Shown: positions 44,311 to 57,195, counted from the first letter of the stretch. The stretch: DNA of 64,000 bases from Uranotaenia lowii (GCF_029784155.1 NC_073692.1:22158444-22222443), one strand, 5' to 3'. Translations and numbers: made by a program. The notes: generated from the letters alone by a model not told the origin.

Positions 44311-44367
44311 AGCTAGATGCTCAATGATGATGACCAAAAATGCCTTCATTGCTCTTTTTATTTAATA

Positions 44368-45930
44368 CTAGCTGACCCGGTGTGCTTTGCCATACCTTTC
44401 AAAAATAAATGTAATTTGTAAAAATTTATTCGAATTTCGATTTTTGTAAGTATGTTTTTAAATTAAACTTCATCATAGTTCAGAATCAACAACTTTGAAA
44501 TGAGAGCTGCAGCTGGAGTTCCGAATTGCAATTCAAAGATGGTATCATCTACTAAAACTTGATCTCTAAACTTGTTTTTCAAGATCTGAAATTTGTACTC
44601 TGTTTTTAAAGCTTTATAATGACTTAAAAAATGTCAAAATTTATGGATTTTCCACCTTTTTTCCCAAAGTGGGAAGTTACGAACTTCTATAAAAATATTT
44701 GTCACGTCTTTTTTTGAGTTATGCCAAATATCCGTACGCAAAAAAAAACATCTTTTAAAATATGGTCTCTTCTTTGAGAAGCTGTTTATCTTTAACTTAC
44801 ATGGGAGCTCCCCGATCTTTTCAAATTTTGTCCCCCACTGCTTGAAGAAGGTAGGCTGATTTACCCGGCTCGAGTTTACATAAATTTCTAATTGAAAGAA
44901 AAATATTCGCATATTGGAATTTATTGCATATTGTACTTTATGGAGATCGAATTTTGAAAACCGATCAATTGGGTGAATCGGGACAGTTTTATGAGTATAT
45001 TCCTAATATTCTGTATTATGAGCACTTCCAGCTCCTGATTAGCATTAGAATTTAGATGGTGTATTTTTTGGAGTTGAAAAAATAAGCTATAGAAATTTGA
45101 AAAAAAAAACGATGAAAAAGATTTTTAATAACCATTTTCAAACAGCTTTTTTCATCATCTTCGCCTTTCGGATCAGTTTGAATATCTATCCTTTTTACGC
45201 AAAAATTATGTTAAAAAAATGTTTCGTTATATGCCAAACTCGTGGATATGAGATATTATAGCTTGAAGTTTTCCCGAACAGCACTTATCATGGTATGAAA
45301 ATTATCGCTTTTAAACAGTGCAAATTTCTTTGGGGCAAGTGTAGATGCAAAGCTTATTATCAGATGCGTCAGAGTAATGGCTTTAAAATGGATTTAAAAC
45401 GTATTTCTGATTGTTTGTTTTATCAAGTTTCATTAATATATCTGCAGTATTCCTGCCGTATAAATTTATGTTTGTTACTTCACTTTTAACGAATGCTGTT
45501 CAAAGCAAATGACCTTCATTTACAAAGACATTTGAGAATTTTAAATGTCCGCTTCAGTTTCAATATTCGGAATACCCCTCCTGGTCTTTCCAACATATAG
45601 AATCTTTTTGAAGATGCATTTCTTAAAAGTTTGACGTTTGCTCTTACCCCACCGTGTAAGTTGACAGGAGGGAATATTGTTTTGAACACTTCAAGGGTAT
45701 AATAAATATTTCTCATAAAAGTTTTGCTTCCAGTTGTATATCAGTTCTGAAGTCTCACTTTTCAAAAAAGAATCGGATCAAAAGTCTCTTTTATGTAGCC
45801 ATGAAACACAAAACACTTTTCATGTTAAGAACGTACTTGAATTGGTATGTAAGTAAAAAGTACGGTGTTTTTTTTCAGAATTATTTAAAATAAAAAGCTT
45901 CCATTTTCATTTCTAGATTCGTTTCAGTTG
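44368..45930 (+). mobile_element. CTAGCTGACCCGG family, left part of a split copy
   Basis: It starts CTAGCTGACCCGGTGTGCTT like the copy at 9083. It is interrupted at 45931 by a TAGGGG-ended element, and the remainder including the TATATATATAGAT end resumes at 50098-51437. The interior is too diverged for units to be recognised easily; the short frames are not coding. Confidence 0.55.
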
Positions 45931-46834
45931 TAGGGGGAAGTGTTCCTATATGCGCATATTGGGTAATATGCGCATACAGCCGATTGACGATATGGCTGGA
46001 GATTCATCATATCTAATTAGTGCAGTTTGAGGGTAATACGCTTTTAACACATGGCATAAAAAAATTAAATTATTATATAAAGTCGAAAAAATTTAAAAAT
46101 TCAAACAAGATTTTTGTCAGTTTTGTTATAATATATTGAACTTTAATTATTGTGCATACAGATTCTGTGAACAAAAATATTAATAGTTTTTCTTTCTTAT
46201 TCATCTGGAAATCGGAAATTCAACAAATCGAAGCTTTTGGCAAAGTTGTAAATGATAAGATATTGGAATAAGAGACAGGTTCTGAATGCCCATATCAAGG
46301 CAGGTTAAATGCCTATATCAAGAAAAATAGATTAGTCTTATAAATTTTTTACTTTCTATCATTTAAAAATGAAATCTACGCTCAAATCACGATCTTACAG
46401 CGAAAAAAGAAGAACTTCCTACTGATCCGATGAAAATTCAATATGGACAAAATATTACCCTGAAATATGGCCATATGGCATACTTAACTATGTTTCATGC
46501 AAAAGAACTAGTGATGTAAAAAATTTCAACAAAATTTCGGCCTTGACGTATGCTTAACATCCGTTTCTACCATTTTCAATTAAATAATATCAAAATATTG
46601 CAAGTGGTAATGAAATATAGCTAAAAACATAAATATGCGCATTTAGCCCGCCTGTTTCGGAAATCGGCAATTTTGACTTCTTTTATTATAAAATTATTTA
46701 GCTTAGCTTAGCTTAGCTTGATTGACTACTCACATCCACCTTGAATCATTGAACTCGAAATGCACTTGAAGATGTTTTGATAAAGAATTTAAAAGTATTT
46801 TAGTATACTCGGTGATTGATTCCTAAATCTAATA

Positions 46835-48375
46835 TATAAAGATGGGTTGGAGTATATATGTTTGTTTGTTTGTATGCACCTTATACAAATCGACACCGCT
46901 TAACCGATCAGCCTGAAATTTGGTGCAGAGATGTGTTTGAACCAGGGTAAGGTTTTAGTAATAGTTCTGAGCCCCTCCCACCTAAGAAAAGGGACCCTCC
47001 CATACAATTTTCGTTTTTATTCCCACAAATCAAAAGTCATGGCACCCATTTGGCAGCCGATTTTCGTTTCCTTTGACGGTTGTTTTCTCCATCACCATGG
47101 GCCGGGCGTAAGAAACGACTATCCAGAGTTCACGTGTACTGGATAGCAAATCTAAGCCTGCTGCTAATGATTGAAAATTTCAGAGCGACACTTTTGGCGG
47201 GATTTTTCTTTCTACTGTTCGTAGCATAGGGCACAAGCACGAGGTTCTTGGATGAAATAATGAGCCCAAAACTAAATAACTTTTTGGACTAAGTGCTGCT
47301 GTTTCTCATAGAAAAGAAAAATTAATTTAATTCAGAGTTGTTGCGATTTCAAGCATTGAGCCGTCGGGGAATTGGAATGTAGAATAAGAAAATTGAATGT
47401 GTGTTATCTGGAAAACTTAAAAGCAAATCCCACGCATACAGCTTTTTAGTAATTAAATCTGAGATTTTAAGTTTTAAACTATTCAATTTCATTGGTCAAT
47501 TTATAACTTTTGAGTTGAGTTGATCATCAATTTGTTGAATTCTACCATCCAATTATGAAAAAACATAAACTGTTTAGTACTGCGAATTCAAACAAATAAT
47601 ATCAAAGAATTTTTACATTGATCACTCTTCACAATAATTAATGGGGTTATTGTGTCAAAGAAAAGAAAAATTTAAATAGAACTCAAATTAAACCTTTTTC
47701 GTAACATTATCCAACGGCCAATATCAGTTCCTAGATAATTTGTTTTCGATAAGTTCAAAAAACTATTGAAACTTTTAACGTTTAAGAAAAAGTAATCATA
47801 CTACAGTGTGAAATTAAACAGCGAAAAAAGGAATTGACAATTGAGAATATGTAAAGTGAGTCTTCAACAAGGTTCCAATCTTTTCAGAAAACTCCAAACT
47901 AAAAAAATCTTGAATATACCATTGTACAGGGAGATCATCAATCTTGAAAAGTGGGATAATCTCCAAAAGAGATTTTCATTAGATTTGGGATAGGGAAGAT
48001 AAAAGTTGTATCATTTGAAGATAAAAAGGCCAAATCTATTCAAGTTTTCTATAAATTGTTGGTATAACATGTTTTTCGTTATATAATTTTAAACTTCTAT
48101 TAACACAAACCTCATAACTATGAGTTTTTTTAATTTTATGAAAACGATGAACACGGTGATTGATCTCAAACAAAAATTTAAAATGATTAACAAAACTTAC
48201 ATTACTAACATGGCCAAACATGGCTCAAATTTCTCATAATGATGAATACAAAGCTTTAAAAATTTCGAAAATTCAAACAACTCATTTTGATCATCAGAAT
48301 GAGTGGTTTGTTTTTTCGAAAATTTTGATTTATATTTAATGTGAACCCGAGCAACGCCGGGTAAAATCTGCTAGT
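46835..48375 (-). mobile_element. CTAGC/CCCGG...TATATA family, inverted nested copy
   Basis: On the minus strand it starts CTAGCAGATTTTACCCGGCG and ends CATCTTTATATATTAGAT. Near the end it has the phrase AAATTTCAGGCTGATCGG, as in the other copies (GATCGGTTCAGTAG). It belongs to the same broad family as 9083-11148 but to another subfamily. Non-coding. Confidence 0.5.
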
Positions 48376-48411
48376 TTGGTATAAATACAAGTCAATACAT
48401 TTCGGATTTCA

Positions 48412-48610
48412 AGATCGCAGGCGTGGCTCAGTAGAACGAGTTCCACATCGCCAATGGTTGCTACTCCGTGATTGACCGAGGCCATCAATTTTATTCAGAG
48501 GTCATATGAACGGAACCTGGGATTGGCTACACATTCACAATGCACAAAACTGATGCTCTCTCTTTGAACGTCAATAACGGCGCCGGCCACGTCCTAGTAG
48601 TCAATAGATA
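48412..48610 (+). mobile_element. Possible tRNA-derived SINE
   Basis: TGGCTCAGTAG near 48425 matches a Pol III A box. GGTTGCTACTCC about 34 bp further is a diverged B box. The following GC-richer body (to CGGCGCCGGCCACGTCCTAG) differs from the AT-rich surroundings. There is no clear tail. Confidence 0.35.
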
Positions 48611-50067
48611 GGTTTGAAAAAATTAGAAAGGGATGAAAGAACAACTTTGTGCTTAAGGACCGAGGTCACCTCTGCATCCTTGCAAAAAATTTGGCTGGGA
48701 ATGTGGGGGAAAGGAAATAATAAGGAAACACTTTTGACTAGTGTTCAGCAGTGGTTATCATCATTTTTTTCTCCTGAAATATATTTTTATTTATTAGAAC
48801 ATTCTAGCGAAATAAGAAACAACAGTTTTGAATGGTGATTATGACTAATACACATTCGAAGTCAATCGTATACACTTGATTTCCATCTTTATCTGTATCT
48901 ATAATAGTTGTTGCTCACATAATTCAAAGTTCGAAATGATATTCGATCTGATGTTCTAAATCATATTTATGTAGGAATTTAAAAACATATGAAAGGTGTA
49001 AAAGTTTAAATCTTTTGGAGAAAAATTCAGAAAGAGATTGAAAAAAAAAATGAATAGAACCATTGGAGAAATCTCGTCCAAATCTAACGTTTTATCTTTG
49101 TGTAAAGAGACATGGAGAGAATGGAATCACATATAAAAACTATGTTAATTTTTTAGCAATTTTGATTGAAAGATTCATGTAACGACTTCCACCATTTGAT
49201 TAGAAACATTAAGAATTAAATTGTGTCTTGTTTATAATTTAATCATAATATACATGAAAAGTTTTGGACATTTGAATAAAAAAAATGGATGGGAAATTAA
49301 GTAATTCTAAACAAGCTATTGAATAAGTTAATCCAAGTTTAGGTTTGATACAAGAATAAAATTTTTTTTAACCAAAAAAAGGGATCAATTTTGTAATTTT
49401 GAACTGATTTAATTAATATTTTGAATTTGTGAAATAACGATTGGTTTGAAAATATTTAAAATTATTCTATAAAAATTACAAAATGTTTTTTACGACATTA
49501 TTAATGTGGCCCGAACATTTGTGAATAATTTTTCACATTGAAAACATTGTAGTATTTAGGTAAAATTTACAAGTTTTGATCAACTTATTATAAAAAAAAT
49601 GAGAATACTTAGCTTAAACGTTTTCCGGATGCCAAACATCAATGAATGACTCCGAAGGTTTCATCCCCAATTAGTATGAGTGGCCGACAGCATTCCAGGA
49701 AGACAGGACAAATCATCTTTTGAAACCTCTTGAAGACCTTGAGACCTCTTGAAAAATGTTCCGCCCTGTAGGGCTGATACCGGAAAACCTTCGGAATCGA
49801 CTTGAAATTAACTTCACAAAAATTAAAAATGGTTTAAACTTGGATTTGAACGGTCTCGAAAATTTTCTTTAAAAGTAAAACACATCTGTCATCGACGGCC
49901 ACAGCCTACCGAGTCCCTTCTTTTATTATAAAATTATTTTCACAAAAACTGTAAGAGATTTTAATAGAAAAATTTCACCAACGTATATAAAACAGATGTC
50001 CGCTCATGTGGATATAGTTTTCAGACTCCTATCTTTTGGAGTATAGGAGAAAATGAGTGCTTTCCTT
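48611..50067. other. AT-rich interior of the 45931-50097 element
   Basis: Nothing coding. Two short near-duplicate phrases (GAAACCTCTTGAAGACCTTG then AGACCTCTTGAAAAATG) lie at about 49720-49760. Confidence 0.4.
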
Positions 50068-50097
50068 AATATGCGCATATAGCCTTCCTCTCCCCTA

Positions 50098-51437
50098 TAT
50101 TTGGACCGAAGTAACAATTTCTAGAAGAAAACATAATTTTTTATTTGTTTGTAACAGAGAAAAGTTGAACGATTGAACATGCTCTCTGCTCTAGTGTTCC
50201 TTGGAAGAAAATTCTTTCGGAAAATGAATTCTTTCACTTTTGGTCAATAAAAATCAGTTTATTCCACTGATACCTTTCACTTATGCACACGTTAGTCCTA
50301 TCCTATCTAATTTAAAGAAAAGGCTCTTGATCAGTTCAAAACTTCAGTTAAGTACATTTTTACATGATAATCAAAATATTACCGATCTACCTCTGTAGAA
50401 AAAATCTTATTCATATTTCTGTTATCAATATGATTCAAAAATAACCTTGTAGGCGAAATGGGTTAAAACATTGTATGTAAATTCTATATTTTTTGTATTT
50501 TTTTTTTCAATTGTCCGCAAAGTGTCATACCATTATATCATTAGCATCAGAACTAAATTAATATTTTTTAGACAACAAATACATTAACACGAACTAAATA
50601 TGTGATTAATTTGTAAATCTTTAAATTGGTTTTGATTCGATTGATAAAATACCAATCCGTGTCACATCTAGGCGTCATTTATTTCCATGTGCTGTGTATA
50701 ATTATGCAAGAAAAAACCCATCTAGGTTGCATATCGCCCCACGTGCATAAGAAATATAGGTACTTGGTTGAGAAATTGAATTTTTCCAGCGATCAATGAA
50801 CAGTATGTTTGGTTACTATCCACTTGCGACGACGTTTGCTCGACCAGAGAGACGAAAAACAAACCCTCGAAGAAAAGAAAATCTCTAAAAATGTATGCCA
50901 TGAATTTTTAATTTCAGATTTTGGCAAAAAAAAAAATTAAAGGTTTTTATTCGATCGCAAAATGTCAATCTGGGTCACATCTAGGCGTCATTCATAACCA
51001 TGTGCTGTACAAATGAGCTAGGAATCAAGTAGAAAAAAATCACATCAAGGCTTCATATCGCCACGCCTTGCATTGAAAATATGCTTGGTTGAGAAATACG
51101 CGCCAAAATATTCCCACTGATCAGTATGCTATGCCATGGTTACTATCCTCTCGCGACGTTGGGTCGCGACGCCTCGACCATGGAGACGAAAAACAAACCG
51201 CCCAATGGAAAAAAAATCTCGAGAAAATGGATGTCATGACTTTAATTTGATTTGAAAAACTACAAATTTTGTATGGTAGCCACCCCTCCCTTAAGTCGGA
51301 TGGGGTTGTAATTATTATAGAAACCATCGCCGGCCCCAAAAACCCTCAGATGCCAATTTTGACGATGATCGGTTCAGTAGTTTCCGAGTCTATAGGGAAC
51401 AGACAGACAGACAAACATTCATTTATATATATATAGA
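50098..51437 (+). mobile_element. CTAGCTGACCCGG family, right part of the split copy
   Basis: It ends GACAGACAGACAAACATTCA then TTTATATATATATAGAT, preceded by GATCGGTTCAGTAGTTTCCG. Two ~300-bp tandem units (about 50632-50925 and 50940-51236) share GTCACATCTAGGCGTCATT, CATATCGCC, GGTTACTATCC and AGACGAAAAACAAACC. Confidence 0.65.
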
Positions 51438-53465
51438 TTTTCAGCCACGATTAGTCAACGGCTTTAATTTCTTAAATTCATGCCACTGCAATCGGAAAAA
51501 ATACCTTGATCAAAAACAACCTGTTGCTCTGCATGTGATGGTGGCGGCCAAACGCAGAAGGTAATTCCAGCCAAATTTCTTGCCCCAAAGCAAACAAGTC
51601 TAATTCCAGTAAATTCTCACCATTGGACCATTCAAGTCCAGCCGGTTCAAAGCAAGAAAAAGAAAGAGGGGGGAGAAAGATCAAAGACGTGTTTTCCGGA
51701 CTGGATAAACATGAGGTCGTGAAAAAAAGGGAAACAACAAAAGATGCTGTGGTAGAATCTGCTTCCGATGGATTTTTCCTTACAATTGTGTCCCGTTTGT
51801 GTTACGGATTTCGGACATTGGGAAGCAGGAGGGGAATTTTTTTTCTTCTTTCAGAGGTGTTTATTCTTAATTTGCACACCGGCATTAAACGAGGTGAAGG
51901 GCACTGGGTGAAATAAACGTACAAAATTGGAATAGAGGTAAAATGATAGCGTCATTTGGATGCTGAAATTGTCTGGCTTCAGTTTGCGGAAGTAACCGAG
52001 TCACGTGCCGAATACCGACATTTGGAATGGAGATCCACTGTTTACGTTATTTCTAGATCATAATTAGTTTTTAGTTTGGGATCAGAAACCAAACGAATAC
52101 GCTTTATCATTTTATTTCTTTCCATTTTCCCTCAAAATCAAACATCGTCATAACCTTAAAGCACCATCCCCTTTAAAGTGTGGACGGAATTTTGTCCGCT
52201 CGATTTCAATGCGCGATTGATGATTCCACCAGAATCCACCGAACCGAAATATGTATTTTGACCTCGAATGTCTGGAGGAAACAAAAAGATAAAACAAAAA
52301 ACCCAAGATTATCTTGGTCATCGAAAATCAACGGTCATCCACATGGATGATGGGACGGCCACAATACAATGACTGTCAAAATACTGTATCCCTAAGATTT
52401 CGGTTTTTCGTCTTCTGTGAAATGGGGGCGAAAAGATGGCGCTGATCCCACCAACAACCAACAGCTTGAAGAAGCTCAGGGCAGTTAACCATAATTCTGG
52501 TTGGTCCCCGAATGTCCCCGGATTTGGAGTGTAAAGCTGCTTTTTTTGTTTCGCTTACAACGAAGCTAATGATGGCAACGTTTGTTCAATGAAGCGAATG
52601 GAAAAACATCGTTTAGTTGTTAAATAAACAACTTCTGCTTGATGCGTTGATTCTTCAAAGAGACGGAGACATTTTAAGCTAGCGTTAAGTTCAGTGCATT
52701 TTGGAGCTAAATTTGATTCGTTTCATTTGATGCAATAATCCGTTACATTTGCTAGCGCTTTTCAGAACACATCTTTTCCAAATAAAAACGCAAAGGTATA
52801 ATCCCAAAAGCCATCTCTTGGGAAAACTTTCACTTTCATCGATACTAGTGCCAAGGTACTAATGAATTTGTTTGTTTATCTATAGGTGTTTGTATCTTCA
52901 CTTCAAAGCTAGTTGCTACTGTTGTTGATGAGTGCGTGACAAAATTGTCTAATCTATTGGATATGTGTGAGATCTGTGCGTAGTTTCCCCCTACCTGGTG
53001 GGGTCACGAAAAAGGTCAAGGAAACGCAATAGGGTGGCTTTTCGTAAAACTTGAAACACAAATAAATTTGGACGTGACGAGATGTTCTCACAAAAGAACT
53101 TATCCAACATTAAAAGAAGCTAAACTAATGTACAATTTTGAAGTGATTTTCATCAAATTTAGAATCTCTGAAATTTTTACACATCGAAATCATCAATCAA
53201 TTAAAGGTATGATGGAAAGGTATGAGGCTGTGTGAATATTTGAGAATTGAGCACCTACAGACATGTAAAATTCTATCAAATGCAACCGTGTAAATATTTT
53301 AACAACTGGGAGAAAATATTTGTATCGAAATCTTTATCATATAAATCTGTGAAGAAATCTGAACAGGAAAGATCCAAAACTTAAGGCACGTTATCTTGGT
53401 AAACACTCGACCAAATTCTAAAATTTGTTGATTTTGAGTTCGATTGTTAAAGTGTTGTGTAAAAT
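51438..53465. other. Spacer, nothing recognised
   Basis: Frames below 100 codons. A GC-richer part at 51480-52560 shows no domain and no repeat that I can support. Confidence 0.45.
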
Positions 53466-53640
53466 TTAAGGAGAAGGTTCAATTAACGCCCCATGTACTA
53501 GATAATACGCGCCACTCGTGCTTTTAAGAAACTTTTACATTTTAAGCTGGTAAAATATGTGCTACCAATTTGTTTTAAATGCTGTGATTTTCCTTGGCAA
53601 GTATGAGTTTTTTCTTCAATTAGATGGCAGCACTATCTTG
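53466..53640 (+). mobile_element. Fragment related to the 17216 MITE
   Basis: GAGAAGGTTCAATTAACGCC, CCATGTACTAG, ATAATACGCGCCACTCGTG and CTACCAATTTGTTTTAAATG follow the order of 17218-17340 (AACGCCCCATGTGGCTAATA, CGCGCCACCC, ACCAATTTGTTTTAAATGCT). The right half is missing. Confidence 0.6.
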
Positions 53641-53949
53641 CAGTTTAAACCAAATAATGTCTTAATATTGGTTTTTCGAGTTTATTCAGACCAAGGGTTT
53701 CCAAACTTTTTCTACTCCATTTCTGAGCTTACCGCCCCCCTGAGCAAATTTTGTTAACGAAAAGCCACAACCTGTTGAAATTATCGAAAACACTTCCATC
53801 TGAAAAATATATTGAAAATTTTAGTGTTTGGAACAAGCCTCTAAATTTAATGAATTCTTATCATTATACGAGCATTTCATTTAAAATCTTATTTTAAAAA
53901 ATCAAATTGTTGACACAAAATTTGAATAAAACTTGATAAAATATTGAGA

Positions 53950-54060
53950 ACTTGTGATATAGCTCAATTGACCTAGCAGTTGCCCCCTGAGCCGATGTCC
54001 ATGAGTTCGAACCCAAGAATAAACATTGATCACAAGATATGTTTTTAAAACAAACTGACT
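53950..54060 (+). mobile_element. tRNA-derived SINE-like relic
   Basis: A-box-like TAGCTCAATTG at 53960-53970 and B-box-like AGTTCGAACCC at 54004-54014 are 44 bp apart, the spacing of a tRNA-type Pol III promoter. The stretch does not fold as a full tRNA by eye (no CCA-side acceptor partner), so a SINE head or tRNA pseudogene is more likely than a functional tRNA gene. Confidence 0.45.
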
Positions 54061-55335
54061 CAAGAATGACACAAATGATTCAAAACGACTGTAATCGAAA
54101 TTAACAAAATTCATATTTAAATGTTCGTGTTTGTAGATTTCAAATAATCGACATAGTTGGAAATGGACTACGTGGTAGCGAAATCATATCCACAAAGCAT
54201 CATTCAAAACTAGTAAAATAAATTTCACGAAAAATAGAAATTTAAAGTAGACTTAGTTTCCGAAAGTTAAAAAAAATACAACTTTTTTTTAGACAGTGTT
54301 TGATCTCCCAGTCCTAAGTAACGAGAATACAACCCTGATTTTATACGTGTACAATTTAAAGTTGTGCATGCTAATTCCGAGTGTTTAATAGTTTCGTTCG
54401 AAATCTCCCGTTTATCGTCCCGAATATTTATAAACCACTGCCCCTCCCACATTTGAAACATCACTGGGGTTATGATTAACATGAAATAATTTAAAAAAAA
54501 ATTAAATTTTAATAAATTTGACAAATTCAGATCATTTTTTAAATCAAAACTTTGAAAAAATCAAGATTACAAATGGCGATAAAATTCCAGTCTTCCATTC
54601 CACGTTCAGTTAGTTTTCCATCAATGACTTCTTGAACTTTGAGCGGTCTTTTAAATTTTAAGATCTCTGAAATAAGAGTAAAATAACCAATATTTTGGAA
54701 GCTCACGACGCCACCCTGGGGGCGGTAGGGACCATTTTGAAAATCATTGATTTAGACCCATCTGTATGAACTATGATTTCTAAGTAGTCGATGATTCCTT
54801 TGAATTCAGACACAGTGGCTCAAGTTCATACCACCGTCGAAGATTTTGCCCATCTCAACTTGCTAGTCAATTGCAAACAATACCAATAATACTGCTAGCC
54901 ATATGGTCTATCAAGTTCCATCGGAAAGTACAACATTATTTTGATTATCGGACGACGAAATTCGCTTTTTAGTGACCTAGTTGCAATTCTAATTGTTTGA
55001 TTAACTGATCTTAGAAATTCCTAGGCGTTTATGCTGTACCAAGTAAGATACTCATTTCTTGACCAAAATCATTGAGCACACCTGAACCTTCATCCGTCTC
55101 TGAATTTTTTCCCGTTACAGTCCCTGGAGTGTCAATTTCACAATCCTGACTAAAACCAGTATATCTCGCTTGTTTCTCTACTGATTTTTACAAAATTTAT
55201 AATTTTTGAAACCTCGCAACGTAACTCAAATATTACGAATAACTCAGACATTATTCACCTACAACACTTCAGTTTTCCTTTATTAGGCTTTAGATCAGCT
55301 ATGAAATGCTCGAATAAGTTTAATTTTGCCACCGA
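54061..55335. other. Spacer, nothing recognised
   Basis: AT-rich with short frames only; no repeat recognised. Confidence 0.5.
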
Positions 55336-55475
55336 CCATGGTCTAGAGGACAGCGTTCAAGTCAAATAAGCCAGAGGATCGAATCCCGGTTACGGCATAC
55401 ATAGTTCTCTTTATGTGGGCTGGTGCTTTTAGCGATGCTTGCCATCATATCCTCGAAAGATGTACGCTTAGGTTA
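55336..55475 (+). mobile_element. tRNA-derived SINE-like element
   Basis: A-box-like TGGTCTAGAGG (55339-55349) and B-box-like GGATCGAATCCCGG (from 55376), 37 bp apart, are followed by a non-tRNA body (TACGGCATACATAGTTCTCT). This is the layout of a tRNA-headed SINE. The 3' end is approximate. Confidence 0.55.
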
Positions 55476-56184
55476 AGTAATCAGATCTCTTCAAAGAAAC
55501 ATGAAGTTTCACTGAGATCCTATATGTGCGTGTTCGTTTTTAACTTAGTGTCCAAGAAAACTGAAGTTATAGAAGAAGCTATACGTTGCACATAAGGATA
55601 TTTTTTTTTGACTTTTTTAAGTGTCATGACCACGAAAAATGTAAAAAAGTGATGTAGAAACCATACTTTTCAATCAATCGTCAAAATTGTTTAAGGCTTA
55701 CTTGATATATTTTCAAAAGAGGATTGGGAAGTTGACGTAGTTTGGCACATTTTCGCATCTTTAGATTATCAAAAAACGCTCAAAAGCGGATTAGGGTTAA
55801 TAAATCTCGGATAGTCGAAAATAGGTCTCAACCAAGGTTTCATAGGATTAAGAGCAATTTTTCATTACATAATCTGTGTCACAGAACACCGAATTTTGTA
55901 AATATTCACAGATTCCACAGATATTTCAAATTTTTTACGTACTTCCAGAATTATATTTTTTTGTGTATTTTTTTTATTTCATACTTTGTTTTGGAAAAAT
56001 ATGATAAGATTCTTAATGTTAATTTATTTTCCCCATGTAAACTTTCCCATGTAAATTTTCTCATGTAAATTTTCTCATGTAAAAAAGCTATGAAAAAACC
56101 CTCTTATATGTGTTGTGAATCTACATGGTTGAATAATTCTACTGAATGAAAGCAATCGAAAGATTCCCTTTAATTCAACCACGG
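55476..56184. other. Spacer, nothing recognised
   Basis: Very AT-rich. A frame at 55742-56068 (108 codons) is Phe/Lys/Asn-rich and not domain-like. Short repeats of CATGTAAA(TTTTCTC) occur at about 56034-56082. Confidence 0.45.
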
Positions 56185-56309
56185 TAAAAGAAAAGTACAG
56201 ATACCGGTATTTCGATAGAAACTTACTATCTTCTTCAGTGAGCGTTTTCGATTGATCCTCAATGATAGTAAGTTGCTATCGAAATACCGGTATCTGATTT
56301 TTTCTTTTA
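56185..56309. repeat. 46-bp inverted repeat with TACCGGTATTTCGATAG arms
   Basis: The left arm 56185-56230 and right arm 56264-56309 are inverse copies with a few mismatches (both contain CAGATACCGGTATTTCGATA), separated by a 33-bp loop with TTCTTCAGTGAGCG. It is a strong potential hairpin. Similar TACCGGTATTTCGA palindromes occur in dispersed repeats of other animals, which suggests a retroelement or SINE tail; class unassigned. Confidence 0.75.
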
Positions 56310-56580
56310 GCTTTTTAATGAAATTATAGCTTTTTAATGAAATAAATGTGATTTGTTTCACAGAAAACCGTAATAGAAAACTGGGGTAACATCACAGAAC
56401 ATCAGATTTTTTTTGCACAAAAACACAGACAGGATTTTTTTCGGCAACATAGGTTTCAACTCCGATTTACAGCAAGATAGTGGAGCCATCTACGATTTAA
56501 AATTAAAAAATAGCGTTTGATTGATTTATTTTATTTTATTTCACACACCGTCTTGGATTAAAATATCCTACAGAGTGATC

Positions 56581-57195
56581 TTAATATCTAAGGTTCTTAA
56601 TCCTATGTTTAAACATCGTTTTGGACACAGTAAAATCAAACAAATTGTTTACAACATTAAAACACTGAAAACAGCTGGTCAGAGGATTATTCTGCCCGTA
56701 AGTAGTGCGGTGCATGCCTAGCGCTAAAAGTTGTCTTCCTGGTAGATGTCTGGATGGTGCAAGAAAGCATACTTCATTAAGTAGAGCTGCACAATCCACG
56801 TTGCAGGTAACCAGATCAAACACAAAAAGCCGTTTTAGTTTTACACGTCTGGAAGAGAGGGTTTCTAAATTGATCAACACGCACCGACTCTCATAATCCG
56901 GAAGATTGATGGGGTCGTTCCACGGAAGTGACCTGAGAGCGTAACGAATGAATGATCGCTGCACTCTTTCGATTCGAAGACTCCAAGATGTATGGTAAGA
57001 AGCCCACCCGCAAGCGACGTACTCCAATACACTTCTCACCAAGGAACAGTACACAACTTTAAGAGTGTATACATCCTGAAAATATTGTGAATTGCGCCTC
57101 ACGAATCCAAGAACAGAGAAAGCCTTCGCTGTGATGGCACTGATATGGTCGCTGAACGTTAGTTTTTTATCTACGATGACGCCCAGATCGTTCAT
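56581..57195 (-). pseudogene. LINE ORF2 C-terminal domain
   Basis: MNDLGVIVDKKLTFSDHISA, KAFSVLGFVRRN, SLVRSVLEYVACGWASYHTS, RVQRSFIRYALRSLPWNDPI and LPDYESRCVLINLETLSSRR, then a C-terminal CFQCFNVVNNLFDF. The same order is seen in the copies at 39557-40018 and 62647-63070. The stop is followed within 60 bp by the microsatellite-like 3' tail, so this is the natural end of the element. Confidence 0.85.

Larger units (their letters stand above)
45931..50097. mobile_element. TAGGGG-ended element, 4.2 kb, with nested insertions
   Basis: The left end TAGGGGGAAGTGTTCC, with TATATGCGCATATT at 45947-45960, is mirrored by AATATGCGCATATA (50068-50081) and TCTCCCCTA (to 50097). The termini resemble those at 17216 and 18073 (TAGGGGAA). 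It contains an inverted CTAGC...TATATATTAGAT copy (46835-48375) and a SINE-like segment (48412-48610). No transposase frame was found over 100 codons, so it is non-autonomous or dead. Confidence 0.5.

Noticed and set aside
46690..46720. AGCTTAGCTTAGCTTAGCTT repeat as a separate element
   Set aside because: Only four 5-bp copies; it may be part of a repeat end, but no second boundary was found.
53950..54030. Functional tRNA gene
   Set aside because: A and B boxes are present, but no closed acceptor stem or anticodon arm could be drawn; a SINE or tRNA relic is likelier.
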